64,000 nt of DNA from Algimonas porphyrae (GCF_041429795.1 NZ_CP163424.1:1180001-1244000), one strand, 5' to 3'. Shown: positions 9,036-17,406, counted from the stretch's first letter. Program-made: numbers and translations. Notes: generated from the sequence alone by a model not told the origin.

Positions 9036-10484
9036 ATGAAAAGCAAGTTTATCGTGGGACTCGCGATCGCCTCGATTGCGGCAGTTTCAGTCGCGCAAGC
9101 CCCTCAAACAATGCCCGAAACAAACAAATCCACCGAGCAGATCATGGTCGTTCTCGATGCGTCCGGGTCGATGTGGGGACGTGTCGACGGTCGGACCAAG
9201 ATTTCGGTTGTGCGGGACGCTTACGCCGATCTGATGAAAACATGGGATGAGGCGGACGTGGAGTCCGGACTGATCCTCTACGGCCACAGGCGCAAGGGTG
9301 ACTGCAGCGATATCGAACTCATCTCGCGTCCCGGTCAGACGGATAGCCATTCTCTCGGGCGGACTGTCGCCAAACTGAATCCGAAGGGCAAAACGCCGAT
9401 TGGCGCGTCCGTCCGTCAAGCGGCTGAGGAGCTGAAATATACCGAGCAGAAGGCAACCGTCATCTTGCTGAGCGACGGGATCGAAACCTGCGGCGTCGAC
9501 CCTTGTCAGTTGGGGCGCGACCTGGAGGCCCTCGGTGTTGATTTCACCACCCATGTCATCGGGTTCGACCTGGGCGGCGAAGCGACGGAACAATTGCAAT
9601 GCCTGGCCAGAAATACGGGCGGGCGGTTTTTGCAGGCCCGGAATACGTCCGATCTGAAAGAGGCTTTCGAACAGGTCGCCGACATCTCCCGGCCCCTGTC
9701 TCTACAAGGTCTTGTTGCGGAGACCGGAGAGGCCGCGCCCGGCATGATGTGGACCATCACCCGAAAGGACGGCGTCATTGTTGTCGAACAGCGGACGGAG
9801 ACGTCGACTCTGTCAATGGCCGAATTGGCAGACGGACAGCTTCCAGACGGTGACTACACGGTGACGGGCCGCGCCAAGAACTATTCGGGCAGCACGAATT
9901 TCACCCTGCCGACAGAGAAGCCGGTGATTTACGTCCGGCTTTTCCCGGATGTTCCCTACACACGCTTGCGCGTCGAGGGAGACATTCTCAGCGGTGATGA
10001 ATTCACAGTGGCGTGGGAAGGCATTGGTGGTCCGGAGGATATAATTTCGATCGTCCCGAGGGGTGCTGATTGGGGGCAAGCAATCAGTACCGTGCGTGTC
10101 CGGACCGGCAATCCCGTAAGCCTGAAAGCGCCTCCAAATGCGGGCGAGTACGACCTTCTTTATCTGAACAGTGATGTCGAACTGAACCGGATTGATGAGC
10201 GGATGCCCGTCACAGTGCTTGAAAGTCTCTACGCTCTGAACGCGGCTGGCGCGATCCAAGCCGGGCAGAGCTTCACGGTCAACTGGCGCGGCCCCGCTCT
10301 CGAAGGGGACATGATCGCGATCGGTCCGCGCACATCCGGCCGGGACGATTATTTCAGCATGACCTGGATCGAGAGCGACGGCCCGGTGAGCCTGACCGCT
10401 CCAGACATGCCCGGCGACTATGAACTTCGCTATTATGGGGACGGCTACGTGGTTCAATTCGTTCAGCCCGTGCGTGTTCAGTAA
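9036..10484 (+). CDS. Secreted von Willebrand factor A domain protein
   Basis: A 482-residue exported protein with a VWA domain at about 35-225. The metal-ion-dependent adhesion site is complete: DASGS at 41-45, a downstream Thr in GKTPIGAS, and Asp in LLSDGIETC. VWA domains with an intact site bind a ligand through Mg2+ or Mn2+. The C-terminal part holds two similar beta domains (first around SGDEFTVAWEGIGGPEDI, second around AGQSFTVNWRGPALEGDM), each ending in a (P/L)xAPxxxGEY/DYxLxY-like segment, suggesting an internal duplication. The ATG at 9036 is preferred because GGAG lies 9 bases upstream and a signal peptide (ending VSVAQA) follows at once. Third gene of the operon; a likely ligand-binding or scaffold component. 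Confidence 0.88.
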   Translation: MKSKFIVGLAIASIAAVSVAQAPQTMPETNKSTEQIMVVLDASGSMWGRVDGRTKISVVRDAYADLMKTWDEADVESGLILYGHRRKGDCSDIELISRPGQTDSHSLGRTVAKLNPKGKTPIGASVRQAAEELKYTEQKATVILLSDGIETCGVDPCQLGRDLEALGVDFTTHVIGFDLGGEATEQLQCLARNTGGRFLQARNTSDLKEAFEQVADISRPLSLQGLVAETGEAAPGMMWTITRKDGVIVVEQRTETSTLSMAELADGQLPDGDYTVTGRAKNYSGSTNFTLPTEKPVIYVRLFPDVPYTRLRVEGDILSGDEFTVAWEGIGGPEDIISIVPRGADWGQAISTVRVRTGNPVSLKAPPNAGEYDLLYLNSDVELNRIDERMPVTVLESLYALNAAGAIQAGQSFTVNWRGPALEGDMIAIGPRTSGRDDYFSMTWIESDGPVSLTAPDMPGDYELRYYGDGYVVQFVQPVRVQ

Positions 10485-10513
10485 GCCTTAAAATCCAATT
10501 GGAGACTTCAATT

Positions 10514-11026
10514 ATGAAACCAGTCATGATCATGGCGGCCGCAACGCTCCTGATCGCCTGCAATGGCGATGGGACGGCAGCCGAGAGCGCCAAATCCGTA
10601 GACGATGAAAGCGCGCCTGCGGCGGCAAGCCCTCCTGCACGCAATAGCAAGATCATCGTCAGGGTCGTCGACACGGAATCGATCTCGCAAGCCGGCGGCA
10701 TGTTCAAAAGCTGCGAAATATCTTTCGAGGCCGACAACCGTTTCAGACAGGCTGCACGATCATTGACGATCAGCTACCGTCCTGAAGCCCCGGATTCAGC
10801 CGACCAGGCCGTGATCAACGCCAGTGGCGATATGACCTTCTATTTTCGGGGTTTGAAAAAGGGCAAGTCCAGCCATACATCGACAGTCAGAGGCGTCGAT
10901 TGCGAGGCGATTTCAGGCCTGACCGTCAAGGAATATTTCTGTTCGCTCCAGAACGAAGCTTGTCCATCAGGTGCCCTGACGCTTGATGGTGGGGGCACGT
11001 TCGATATCCAGATGCCACCTGCCTGA
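10514..11026 (+). CDS. Predicted lipoprotein of unknown function
   Basis: A 170-residue predicted lipoprotein. The N-terminus MKPVMIMAAATLLIAC ends in a lipobox (LIAC, Cys16), followed by a flexible stretch rich in Ala, Ser and Pro to about residue 45 and then a compact domain containing five Cys (for example KSCEISF, VDCEAIS, FCSLQNEAC). The ATG at 10514 follows GGAGACTTCAATT, nearly the same leader as the VWA gene before it. The stop overlaps the next start (TGATG at 11024-11028), so it is translationally coupled to the 953-residue protein. Probably a membrane anchor or assembly partner; no family recognised. Confidence 0.78.
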   Translation: MKPVMIMAAATLLIACNGDGTAAESAKSVDDESAPAAASPPARNSKIIVRVVDTESISQAGGMFKSCEISFEADNRFRQAARSLTISYRPEAPDSADQAVINASGDMTFYFRGLKKGKSSHTSTVRGVDCEAISGLTVKEYFCSLQNEACPSGALTLDGGGTFDIQMPPA

Positions 11027-13887
11027 TGACCATCGATATGATCATGAAACAGACCGTCTTCGTTCTGGCTGTCGGGGCCGGTCTGCTGGCGGCTCCCATG
11101 GCTCAGGCTTGTTCTATTTCCGGCGGGGATACGCGTCTGTCGCCTGCCGCGTGGGTCTCCATCGTCGATACACCGTTCGAAGCCGACGACAGGGACAGCC
11201 ATCTCTGGGTCACGCTGGACGGTGGCAATGATCTGATCAGCGTTCCGGCTTTCGCCGATGGCGCGGATGGATTCGACTTCATGGTGCCGGCGGATTTCAA
11301 CGATCCATGGGTCACAAAGCCGGATGTCACGATCTGGCTCAGTGACGGCGAAATGGGATGCCGGATCGACGGGTTGAGCCATGAGGCGCTACCCAAGACC
11401 AATCTGTCCGCGATGATGCAGGCCTCGGCGCTGGTCGCGGACAATATGCGCGCCATTGCGGCGAGCATGGGCATGCCGGAAGCCGATATCCGTTCCGTCG
11501 CGGAGGACGGAGCTCCCGCTCCTGACGGTGATGGTGTTCTCGGGGCTTTGAGAGACGCGACCGACGTCACCATGATGTTGATCATGGCCCGGCAGACGGC
11601 CTCTCCGGAGGACGTCGAAGAGCTCAAAGTGATGAACGCTTTCATCGGACAGACGGAGATGTTTCGCCGATTGTCCGAAGCAAGTGCGCTGAATCAGGAA
11701 ATCTACGACGTCATGGTCAACTTGCCCGACAGGGGTGCCGCACAGGCCCTGCCACCGAAGCTCCCGCACACACCGGCTCCGTCCAATATTCCGATGCCGT
11801 CCAACACCAAGTCTTCGCCCCAGCCAGCGTCGAATTATTACAAGGCTTGGGGCAAGACACTTTTCGATGAAGTGACGCGGATGCCCGAAACCGACTGGCG
11901 CGAACCCCAATCGGCCGCGCATCTGTCCCTGATGATGCGAAAACAGTCCAGCGCGGAAATCGGCAATAGCAAGGCGGCGGGATATCGCGATACGACCGGG
12001 ACGGTCCTTGGCATGGGAAATTCCGCTCTGTCATTGATGGGTGGAGGCGGGAAAGTCGCCGGTCAGGCCTTTGCACGCTGGGCCGATCTCCTGTTCCTGC
12101 AAGCCTTGTCGGACAAGCTGGTCGACGGAATCTATCCGGGTGAGTTCGTGTCCATCGACCCAGTTGGCGGACCATACTCACTGTCCCTGGAGACCCGTCC
12201 GAAAGACGGTCGCATCACCGAGCTGAATGTCGTCACGCGGGCAAAGGGCATCAATCCCGCCAAGATCGCCGCCGACATTGCCAATCAGTTCGCGCCCTAC
12301 GGAAAGGCTGCGGGCGCACTCGGAAAGGCGGGCGGTCGCATGGCGCGTCTGGGGAAAAAGAGCGCGAGCGTCGTTCCGCAGAAAGTCGGAACCGACATTC
12401 TAAGCAAGGCGTCTCAGGCAGCTGCGGATAGTGCCAAAGCCGCCCGGAAAGCGCGTCAGGACGCCGTGATCAGCAGCATCGAATCGGTCGCGAAGCAGCT
12501 GATTGCGTCCAAGGTCGGAAATGTGAAGGACAAGAATTTCTTTTCCAAATCCGTCATTCCGCCCTTCGAATATTCGCCCGTGAATATCCTCGACCCGGGC
12601 TATCATCAGTCCAACCTGACGGACCCGAGCCTACTTCACTGGCGGACCCAGGAGAGGGCCATAAGCTACTCCGCGCGTCAAAAGGGGCGCACGACCTACC
12701 GCTATATGGTTGCGCCCAATAAATGGGGTGCGCAGGACAAGGATACGATTTCGGGGTCGACGGACATCCTTGTCGGCGCCGAGATCCTGTCCCTGTCTCC
12801 GCCTGTCCAAGGGGTCGTTCCGGGTGATGACGTCGCCTTGCTCGTCGAGCTTGGTCTGAAGGATACGGGAGAGGCGAATAAGGATCTGAATTTCGAATTC
12901 TCCGCGCCGGGTTTCAAGGTTCTTGACCTGAAAGGTCCGCGCATTGTCAAACGCGATAGCCATGCCGGCAATGGATGGATGCGGACCGCGCACTGGGTCG
13001 CCTATATCCGGACGGGTCCCGATCCGGCCTCCTATCCCTCAACGGCGACCGTCTCACTGTTCGATAATCCGGACATCCGCGCCACAGCGCAGATCCGCAT
13101 GGGAACGATAGAACCGCACCGAACGTGCATCGATGTCGGCGGCACGGAACAGTTCATATTCGCGGATGCAGAGAATAACCCGCTTTCAGAGGTCAGCTGG
13201 CAGCTTTCGGGGCCGGGCGAATTGACATCGAACGGCTTCTATATGGCGAAAGAAGGTGATCGGGGCACAGCCACCGTCACGGCCCTGCGCGCAACGGATG
13301 GTGTCGAGATTGGCCGGACGGAGTTTTCGGTTGGTTGCACCTGCTCCTGGAATCTCCAATTCGATGGTCTCGAGACCGAAGGGTCATCGCTGGGATATTC
13401 GGAAGTGAGCCTGATGGGGGTCGAGCAGTTCAATATTCTGCTCCTCGATGGGAGCGCCTCCGTTCCGTCCCTGACAGGTCAGGGCCGTCTGTTGAATCCC
13501 GACACGATTTCCACGACCATACAGGACGGTGAGCGGACTTACATGTCCGGGCTGCCGGTCAGTGTGAACTTAGGCTCTATCCTGGACACGCCCAACTGCG
13601 TCACACCCAAAACAATTCGGGAAGACTGGGCGGTCGAGGGAGGGCGATGGCTGGTCGGACAGATTTCGGGAGAGGTCGCCAGTGCCGAAGAGTTGACATC
13701 CGGATGTGTCAGGATGGTCAAACCTTACGTGTTCTGGTTTCGGATCGATTTAGGTGGGCAGAAAAGCTTGAAAACGGCACTGGAAAATTTGGGTGGTGAT
13801 ACAGCGCCTGTTTCCTTGATCAAAGACTTGCTTAAAGGCGAGGCGGCGCATACCAGCCTTGTCGGACAATGCTTTCCATCGAATTAG
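11026..13887 (+). CDS. Very large secreted protein with Ig-like domain
   Basis: A 953-residue exported protein ending the operon. Its start overlaps the stop of the lipoprotein gene by one base; a signal peptide follows (hydrophobic core VFVLAVGAGLLAAPM, cleavage near AQA). From the N-terminus: an acidic, Met-rich region to about 240; a Pro/Ser linker (about 243-270); a segment with glycine- and lysine-rich amphipathic helices (about 425-450, GKAAGALGKAGGRMARLGKK); a beta-rich region; and a BIG2/Ig-like domain at about 700-770 (CIDVGGTEQF to EFSVGC). The C-terminal third has several Cys. The linker and beta domains suggest a surface or periplasmic structural protein. The amphipathic middle segment resembles toxin or pore-like regions only superficially; that remains speculation. 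Confidence 0.75.
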   Translation: MTIDMIMKQTVFVLAVGAGLLAAPMAQACSISGGDTRLSPAAWVSIVDTPFEADDRDSHLWVTLDGGNDLISVPAFADGADGFDFMVPADFNDPWVTKPDVTIWLSDGEMGCRIDGLSHEALPKTNLSAMMQASALVADNMRAIAASMGMPEADIRSVAEDGAPAPDGDGVLGALRDATDVTMMLIMARQTASPEDVEELKVMNAFIGQTEMFRRLSEASALNQEIYDVMVNLPDRGAAQALPPKLPHTPAPSNIPMPSNTKSSPQPASNYYKAWGKTLFDEVTRMPETDWREPQSAAHLSLMMRKQSSAEIGNSKAAGYRDTTGTVLGMGNSALSLMGGGGKVAGQAFARWADLLFLQALSDKLVDGIYPGEFVSIDPVGGPYSLSLETRPKDGRITELNVVTRAKGINPAKIAADIANQFAPYGKAAGALGKAGGRMARLGKKSASVVPQKVGTDILSKASQAAADSAKAARKARQDAVISSIESVAKQLIASKVGNVKDKNFFSKSVIPPFEYSPVNILDPGYHQSNLTDPSLLHWRTQERAISYSARQKGRTTYRYMVAPNKWGAQDKDTISGSTDILVGAEILSLSPPVQGVVPGDDVALLVELGLKDTGEANKDLNFEFSAPGFKVLDLKGPRIVKRDSHAGNGWMRTAHWVAYIRTGPDPASYPSTATVSLFDNPDIRATAQIRMGTIEPHRTCIDVGGTEQFIFADAENNPLSEVSWQLSGPGELTSNGFYMAKEGDRGTATVTALRATDGVEIGRTEFSVGCTCSWNLQFDGLETEGSSLGYSEVSLMGVEQFNILLLDGSASVPSLTGQGRLLNPDTISTTIQDGERTYMSGLPVSVNLGSILDTPNCVTPKTIREDWAVEGGRWLVGQISGEVASAEELTSGCVRMVKPYVFWFRIDLGGQKSLKTALENLGGDTAPVSLIKDLLKGEAAHTSLVGQCFPSN

Positions 13888-13896
13888 TATACTAGT

Positions 13897-14655
13897 TCAT
13901 GAAACAAAAATTGGGCTAAGTGCACGTGTTTGGCATTCTGAGGGCATTGTCAGAGGAAAGTGAGTCATCTGAGTTTTAGACGGAGTCGATCGCTTAGCTG
14001 ACGACGAGCCCCGCCATTCGGCAAGGGCTTCATCTCGCATCGACTTGAAGCGCTCGCGGTTCTCGAGATGTCTTTGATGGTAGAAGTGGTCGTAGATCTG
14101 AGCTTGCATGGAGGTGAACTTTTGGAGCGTTGATGACCGTCGGAACCGAGTCATCGCTCTTTCTCGTCGTCGGAATGGCTGATGCGAGTTCTCGGCCCGG
14201 TTGTTGGTGTGGCGCTCGGTGCAATGCCGATCCAGATTTCTTATCTCCCGCATGGCCGCGAAGTAAGACCGCAGCCGGTCCGTCACGATGACACGGGGAC
14301 GACCATAACGCTTCATCGCCTTCCTCAAGAACCGCAAGGCAGCCACCTTATCGCGTTTCTTAGTCACGAAGCACTCGAGGGCCTCTCCTTCATGATCGAC
14401 CGCACTCCATGAATATTGATGGACGCCGGATATCTTCACAAAGACTTCGTCAAGATGCCACTGCCGTTGGATATGCTGACGAAAATGAGATGCTTTCCTC
14501 GATCTGATCTGTCGAGCGAAGTAGGGGCCGAAGCGATCTACCCAGAAGCGGATACTTTCATGGCTGACGTTGATACCGCGTTCGTGGAGGAGATCCTCCA
14601 CGTTTCGCAGCGACAACGTAAATCGGATATACATCATCACGGCCAATTGGATCAC
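13897..14655 (-). CDS. IS6-family DDE transposase
   Basis: Transposase of the IS6 family. DDE residues are visible: Asp in QWHLDEVFVKI, Asp in IVTDRLRSY and Glu in NNRAENSHQPFRRRER, preceded by the usual N-terminal helix-turn-helix (SLRNVEDLLHERGINVSHESIRFW). Two oddities are seen. No ATG precedes the conserved N-terminal stretch NNPFRYFKKSRE, which is encoded just upstream of the only available start, a GTG at 14655. The frame also has no stop before the element's end: it reads through the inverted repeat and adds 14 residues of flanking sequence before stopping at 13897. The catalytic core looks intact but expression is doubtful. Confidence 0.85.
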   Translation of the reverse strand: MIQLAVMMYIRFTLSLRNVEDLLHERGINVSHESIRFWVDRFGPYFARQIRSRKASHFRQHIQRQWHLDEVFVKISGVHQYSWSAVDHEGEALECFVTKKRDKVAALRFLRKAMKRYGRPRVIVTDRLRSYFAAMREIRNLDRHCTERHTNNRAENSHQPFRRRERAMTRFRRSSTLQKFTSMQAQIYDHFYHQRHLENRERFKSMRDEALAEWRGSSSAKRSTPSKTQMTHFPLTMPSECQTRALSPIFVS

Positions 14656-14745
14656 TTCGCGGGATTTTTTGAAGTATCGAAACGGATTATTGGAATAGGA
14701 ACGAGCTTAGCACATTGCGAGAGGCTAGATTCCTCTGACAATGCC
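13943..14745 (-). mobile_element. IS6-family insertion sequence
   Basis: An 803-bp element bounded by perfect 16-bp inverted repeats: GGCATTGTCAGAGGAA at 13943-13958 and its complement at 14730-14745. Its size and single transposase fit the IS6 (IS26-like) family. The 8 bases outside each end (13935-13942 and 14746-14753) are not alike, so no target duplication remains. Six bases to the right begins the IS3 element at 14752, so one boundary has been rebuilt by recombination or by a later insertion. Confidence 0.85.
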
Positions 14746-14820
14746 ATGGCCTGCCCCCCAAAAAGTGGTTCATTTTGAGAGTTAGAGTTTTTGGCTATTT
14801 TGCGCTTGAAGGAGCACGAT

Positions 14821-15099
14821 ATGGCGAGGAAACGCTACACACCTGAACAGATCATCGCAAAGCTGCGTGAGGCCGATGTCCGGCTCGCGGCAGGCGAGGA
14901 GACCAAGGCGATCTGTCGATCGCTCGGCATTGCGGAGCAGACCTACTATCGATGGCGACGCGAGTATGGGGGTCTGAAGGTCGATCAGGCGCGTCGATTA
15001 AAAGCATTGGAGAAGGAGAACATGCGGCTGAGGAAGGCGGTCTCAGATCTCACACTCGATGCGATGATTCTCAAGGAGGCTGTTGAGGGAAAGTATTAA
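14821..15099 (+). CDS. IS3-family transposase OrfA
   Basis: The 92-residue DNA-binding subunit of the IS3-family transposase (HTH_8/transposase_8 type). The start is the ATG at 14821 after GGAG ([12 protein letters not shown]). A helix-turn-helix covers about 5-50 ([18 protein letters not shown]). A leucine-zipper-like helix follows ([19 protein letters not shown]), as usual for OrfA, which pairs with the OrfAB fusion. The gene ends in GGGAAAGTATTAA, where a slippery heptamer allows entry into OrfB. Confidence 0.9.
   Translation: MARKRYTPEQIIAKLREADVRLAAGEETKAICRSLGIAEQTYYRWRREYGGLKVDQARRLKALEKENMRLRKAVSDLTLDAMILKEAVEGKY
15087..15093 (+). promoter_or_regulatory. Candidate -1 frameshift site G_GGA_AAG
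   Basis: In the OrfA frame these seven bases read G GGA AAG and fit the X_XXY_YYZ rule for -1 slippage. They lie 4 bases before the OrfA stop (15097-15099). Slipping back one base continues through [14 protein letters not shown] into OrfB without a stop. IS3 elements typically make their active OrfAB transposase this way. Confidence 0.6.
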
Positions 15100-15122
15100 G
15101 CCCTTCACGTCGTCGGCTGGCC

Positions 15123-15995
15123 GTGGATCATGTGCAGGCAGCGCTCAAAGTCTCTGAGCGCCGGGCCTGTAAGGTTCTTGGCCAGCACCGCTCCACTCAA
15201 AGAAAGCTGCCTCGCCCAAGAGAGGATGAGGCAGCGCTCACCGCGGACATTATCCGCTTGGCAGAGCAGTATGGCCGGTATGGCTATCGCCGGATCACGG
15301 CGCTGCTGCGCCGTGAAGGCTGGACGGTGAATACGAAGCGGGTGGCACGCATCTGGCGACGTGAAGGGCTTAAAGTTCCACAGAAACAGCCTAAGCGTGG
15401 GCGTTTATGGTTTAACGATGGCTCCTGTATCCGGCTCAGGCCTCAGTACAAGGACCATGTCTGGTCGTACGACTTCGTCGCGGATCGGACCCACGATGGC
15501 ACAGCCTTCCGGATGCTAACCGTAATCGACGAGCACACGCGAGAATGCCTCGCGATCCACGTTCAGCGCAGTCTGAAGCACGACGACGTTCTGGCTGTGC
15601 TGACTGATCTGTTCACTCAGAGGGGTCCACCGGGACACATCCGATCCGACAATGGCAGTGAGTTCACGGCTCAGGCTGTCAGAGACTGGTTGGGCCGTAT
15701 AGGCGTGAAGACACTCTACATTGAACCCGGGTCACCCTGGGAAAACGGATATAATGAAAGCTTCAATGGGAAGCTGAGAGATGAACTCCTGAACGGAGAA
15801 ATCTTCTACAGCCTGAAGGAGGCACAGATCCTGATCGAACGCTGGCGGCAGCACTACAACACCGTCAGACCACACAGCTCGCTGGGCTATCAACCACCGG
15901 CGCCGAAAACAGTCTTGCCTCGCCCTGTTGGGCTCCCCTACACTGCGTTCCGGTCCGCCCAACAGGGCGACCATAACCGCCAAGCTCTAACTTAG
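15123..15995 (+). CDS. IS3-family transposase OrfB
   Basis: The catalytic part of the IS3-family transposase, 290 residues from the GTG at 15123. The frame is open further upstream to the OrfA frameshift site, so the functional protein is probably an OrfAB fusion. It has an HTH_21 segment ([21 protein letters not shown]), then the rve core with Asp (SYDFVADRT), Asp (RSDNGSEF) and Glu (NESFNGKL), then [13 protein letters not shown]. No internal stops or frameshifts; both elements of the pair look functional, and the identity with copy 1 implies recent movement or gene conversion. Confidence 0.92.
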   Translation: MDHVQAALKVSERRACKVLGQHRSTQRKLPRPREDEAALTADIIRLAEQYGRYGYRRITALLRREGWTVNTKRVARIWRREGLKVPQKQPKRGRLWFNDGSCIRLRPQYKDHVWSYDFVADRTHDGTAFRMLTVIDEHTRECLAIHVQRSLKHDDVLAVLTDLFTQRGPPGHIRSDNGSEFTAQAVRDWLGRIGVKTLYIEPGSPWENGYNESFNGKLRDELLNGEIFYSLKEAQILIERWRQHYNTVRPHSSLGYQPPAPKTVLPRPVGLPYTAFRSAQQGDHNRQALT

Positions 15996-16028
15996 CGGGT
16001 GGATCACCTACAGGGGTCAGCTCAAGGC
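15310..16028 (+). repeat. Direct repeat of 1-719
   Basis: Second member of the 719-bp identical direct repeat described at 1-719. It ends 9 bases beyond the IS3 right end, at GCTCAAGGC. Confidence 0.93.
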
Positions 16029-16413
16029 CAATCTCTCAATCTATGAGGACATTGTCCTTCGAAGACGCGGACAAGAAACCAAGCTTGTTCTCGGAGCGAA
16101 AGATGAACCGGTGTCTAATCCAGACAAAGCACTGATCCGTCTTATCGCTAGAGCGGCGCTTCTTAGAGAGCAGTTGGAGACGGGTGAGATATCGTCGTTG
16201 GCCGAGTTCGCGGAAGTGCAAGGCCTCGATCCTAGCAACATGAACAAGCTCGTTCCGCTCGGATATCTGGCGCCCAGATTTGTCAATGATGTTCTAGAGG
16301 GTCGGCAGCCAGAGCATATGTCGAGTCGGTGCTTGCAACGACTGACTGATCTTCCCTTAGAGTGGGACGCCCAACGCAATCATCTGGGCATGCACTCCTC
16401 ATCATCTGCCTGA
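16020..16413 (+). pseudogene. Serine recombinase C-terminal remnant (copy 2)
   Basis: Tail of a second large serine recombinase, cut off by the IS3 element. The frame is open from the IS junction (QLKANLSIYEDIVLRRRGQETKL...), and the first start-like codon is GTG at 16111. The segments ALIRLIARAALLREQLETG, NKLVPLGYLAP and DVLEGRQP closely parallel the remnant at 711-1318 but differ at many positions, so these are paralogues rather than copies. The break points within the gene also differ: here it begins about 14 codons before the RRRGQ motif, in copy 1 about 85. The catalytic domain is absent. It lies about 170 bases from tRNA-Ala, as expected for an integrase next to its attachment site. Confidence 0.72.
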
Positions 16414-16516
16414 ACCAACGGGTCACCAAACCTGCCTCGTGAGACTGTCTCGCGAAATTGCGCAAGAATGGCAGATATAGCGAAACTACAGGACGTAGGG
16501 TCAGTCTCGAATGCCG

Positions 16517-16583
16517 CTAACCTACGGAAACTGCGGGATAGTTCCGGCACATCCGAGTTTAGAGCGTTCGTAGGAGAGAGGAC

Positions 16584-16589
<6 letters not shown>
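16517..16589. other. Attachment-site-like sequence at tRNA-Ala
   Basis: This 73-bp sequence is the partner of 1451-1523 (ungapped, about 53 of 73 positions equal by hand count). Its right end, GACTGGTGG at 16581-16589, overlaps the CCA end and acceptor of the tRNA-Ala gene. Its position between the recombinase remnant and the tRNA 3' end makes it the probable right boundary of the island. Confidence 0.55.
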
Positions 16590-16659
<70 letters not shown>

Positions 16660-16775
16660 GAACAGTTTCGGGCAGTCCCTGTCCCGCAATCCAGCCTGTA
16701 CCAGAGTGCGGAAAGCGGCGCGTCATTGGACCGCGCCGCGCCTTGCGTCAAGCGGCGAATACGCCGCCATCTGCA

Positions 16776-17273
16776 TCATGTGTCGAGGACGATATCCTCG
16801 TCGTCGTCATCATCCTCATCGTCATCATCATCGCCTTCGCCGGGCGGCAAGTCGTCCGCATCGTCATCATCGGCGACCAGAGCCGCATCTTCGTCCTCAT
16901 CGTCCTCGAGATTGTTGAGGTCAGGATTTTCTTCGTCGTCGCCGTCCGCGCCGCCGATAATGGCAACATCATCGCCGTCGAGCTCGAGTTCTTTCGCTTC
17001 GACCTCTTCCTCATCGATATCATCTTCATCGAGCTCAGTCGCATCGACGACATCCTCTTCCTCATCATCATCCTCCGGCTTGGAGGATTTGAGTTGCGAG
17101 GCCGGGACGAGGCCCTGCTGATCCAGTTCGGCGGGATCGAAACTGTTCTTGCACATCGGGCAGACAGCCGGATTATTGTTCAAGTCGTAGAACTTGGCTT
17201 CACATTCGGGACAGGCCCGTTTGGTGCCGAGCTTTTCGGCCCGTTTTTCTTTTTTGGTCTTCGCAGCCGCCAT
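16776..17273 (-). CDS. FYDLN-acid family protein (TIGR02300)
   Basis: A 165-residue cytosolic protein typical of alphaproteobacteria, function unknown. The N-terminus holds a zinc-ribbon-like pair of CxxC motifs (CPEC and CPMC) around the family name motif FYDLN (about residues 28-32). The remaining two thirds is an extremely acidic tail of Asp and Glu runs, so the DNA is low in complexity and gives many meaningless open frames on the other strand. It diverges from aroA 133 bases away, the usual neighbourhood of this family. Confidence 0.92.
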   Translation of the reverse strand: MAAAKTKKEKRAEKLGTKRACPECEAKFYDLNNNPAVCPMCKNSFDPAELDQQGLVPASQLKSSKPEDDDEEEDVVDATELDEDDIDEEEVEAKELELDGDDVAIIGGADGDDEENPDLNNLEDDEDEDAALVADDDDADDLPPGEGDDDDDEDDDDDEDIVLDT

Positions 17274-17406
17274 GATCGCGTTCGCCTTCGGATGATGTGG
17301 GGCGGATATCCGTGCCGTCTGCAGGCTTGCAGTCCGGACGGGTCGGGCCTACGGCCCAGCTCCTGATAATTGGCGGGTCTTTAGCGGTCCCGCCCCCTCT
17401 GTCAAC

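Larger units (their letters stand above)
14752..16019 (+). mobile_element. IS3-family insertion sequence (complete copy 2)
   Basis: A 1268-bp element with OrfA and OrfB in overlapping phases. The ends are imperfect inverted repeats: the left begins TGCCCCCCAAAAAGTGG and the right, read inward, begins TGACCCCTGTAGGTG; an inner match around GTTAGAG is shared. The layout and protein types fit the IS3 family (IS407-like proteins). The flanking bases (GGCC left, GCTC right) are not a target duplication. Its right part is identical to bases 1-710. Confidence 0.88.

Noticed and set aside
711-16028. Reading the IS3-bracketed segment as a classical composite transposon
   Set aside because: There are no target duplications, and the flanks are recombinase remnants at different break points; duplication or conversion explains the pattern at least as well.
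16660-17370. Long open frames on the plus strand opposite the FYDLN-acid gene
   Set aside because: They are made of Ser, Val or His runs that come from the opposite-strand Asp/Glu repeats; the minus-strand gene has a known family and proper start.
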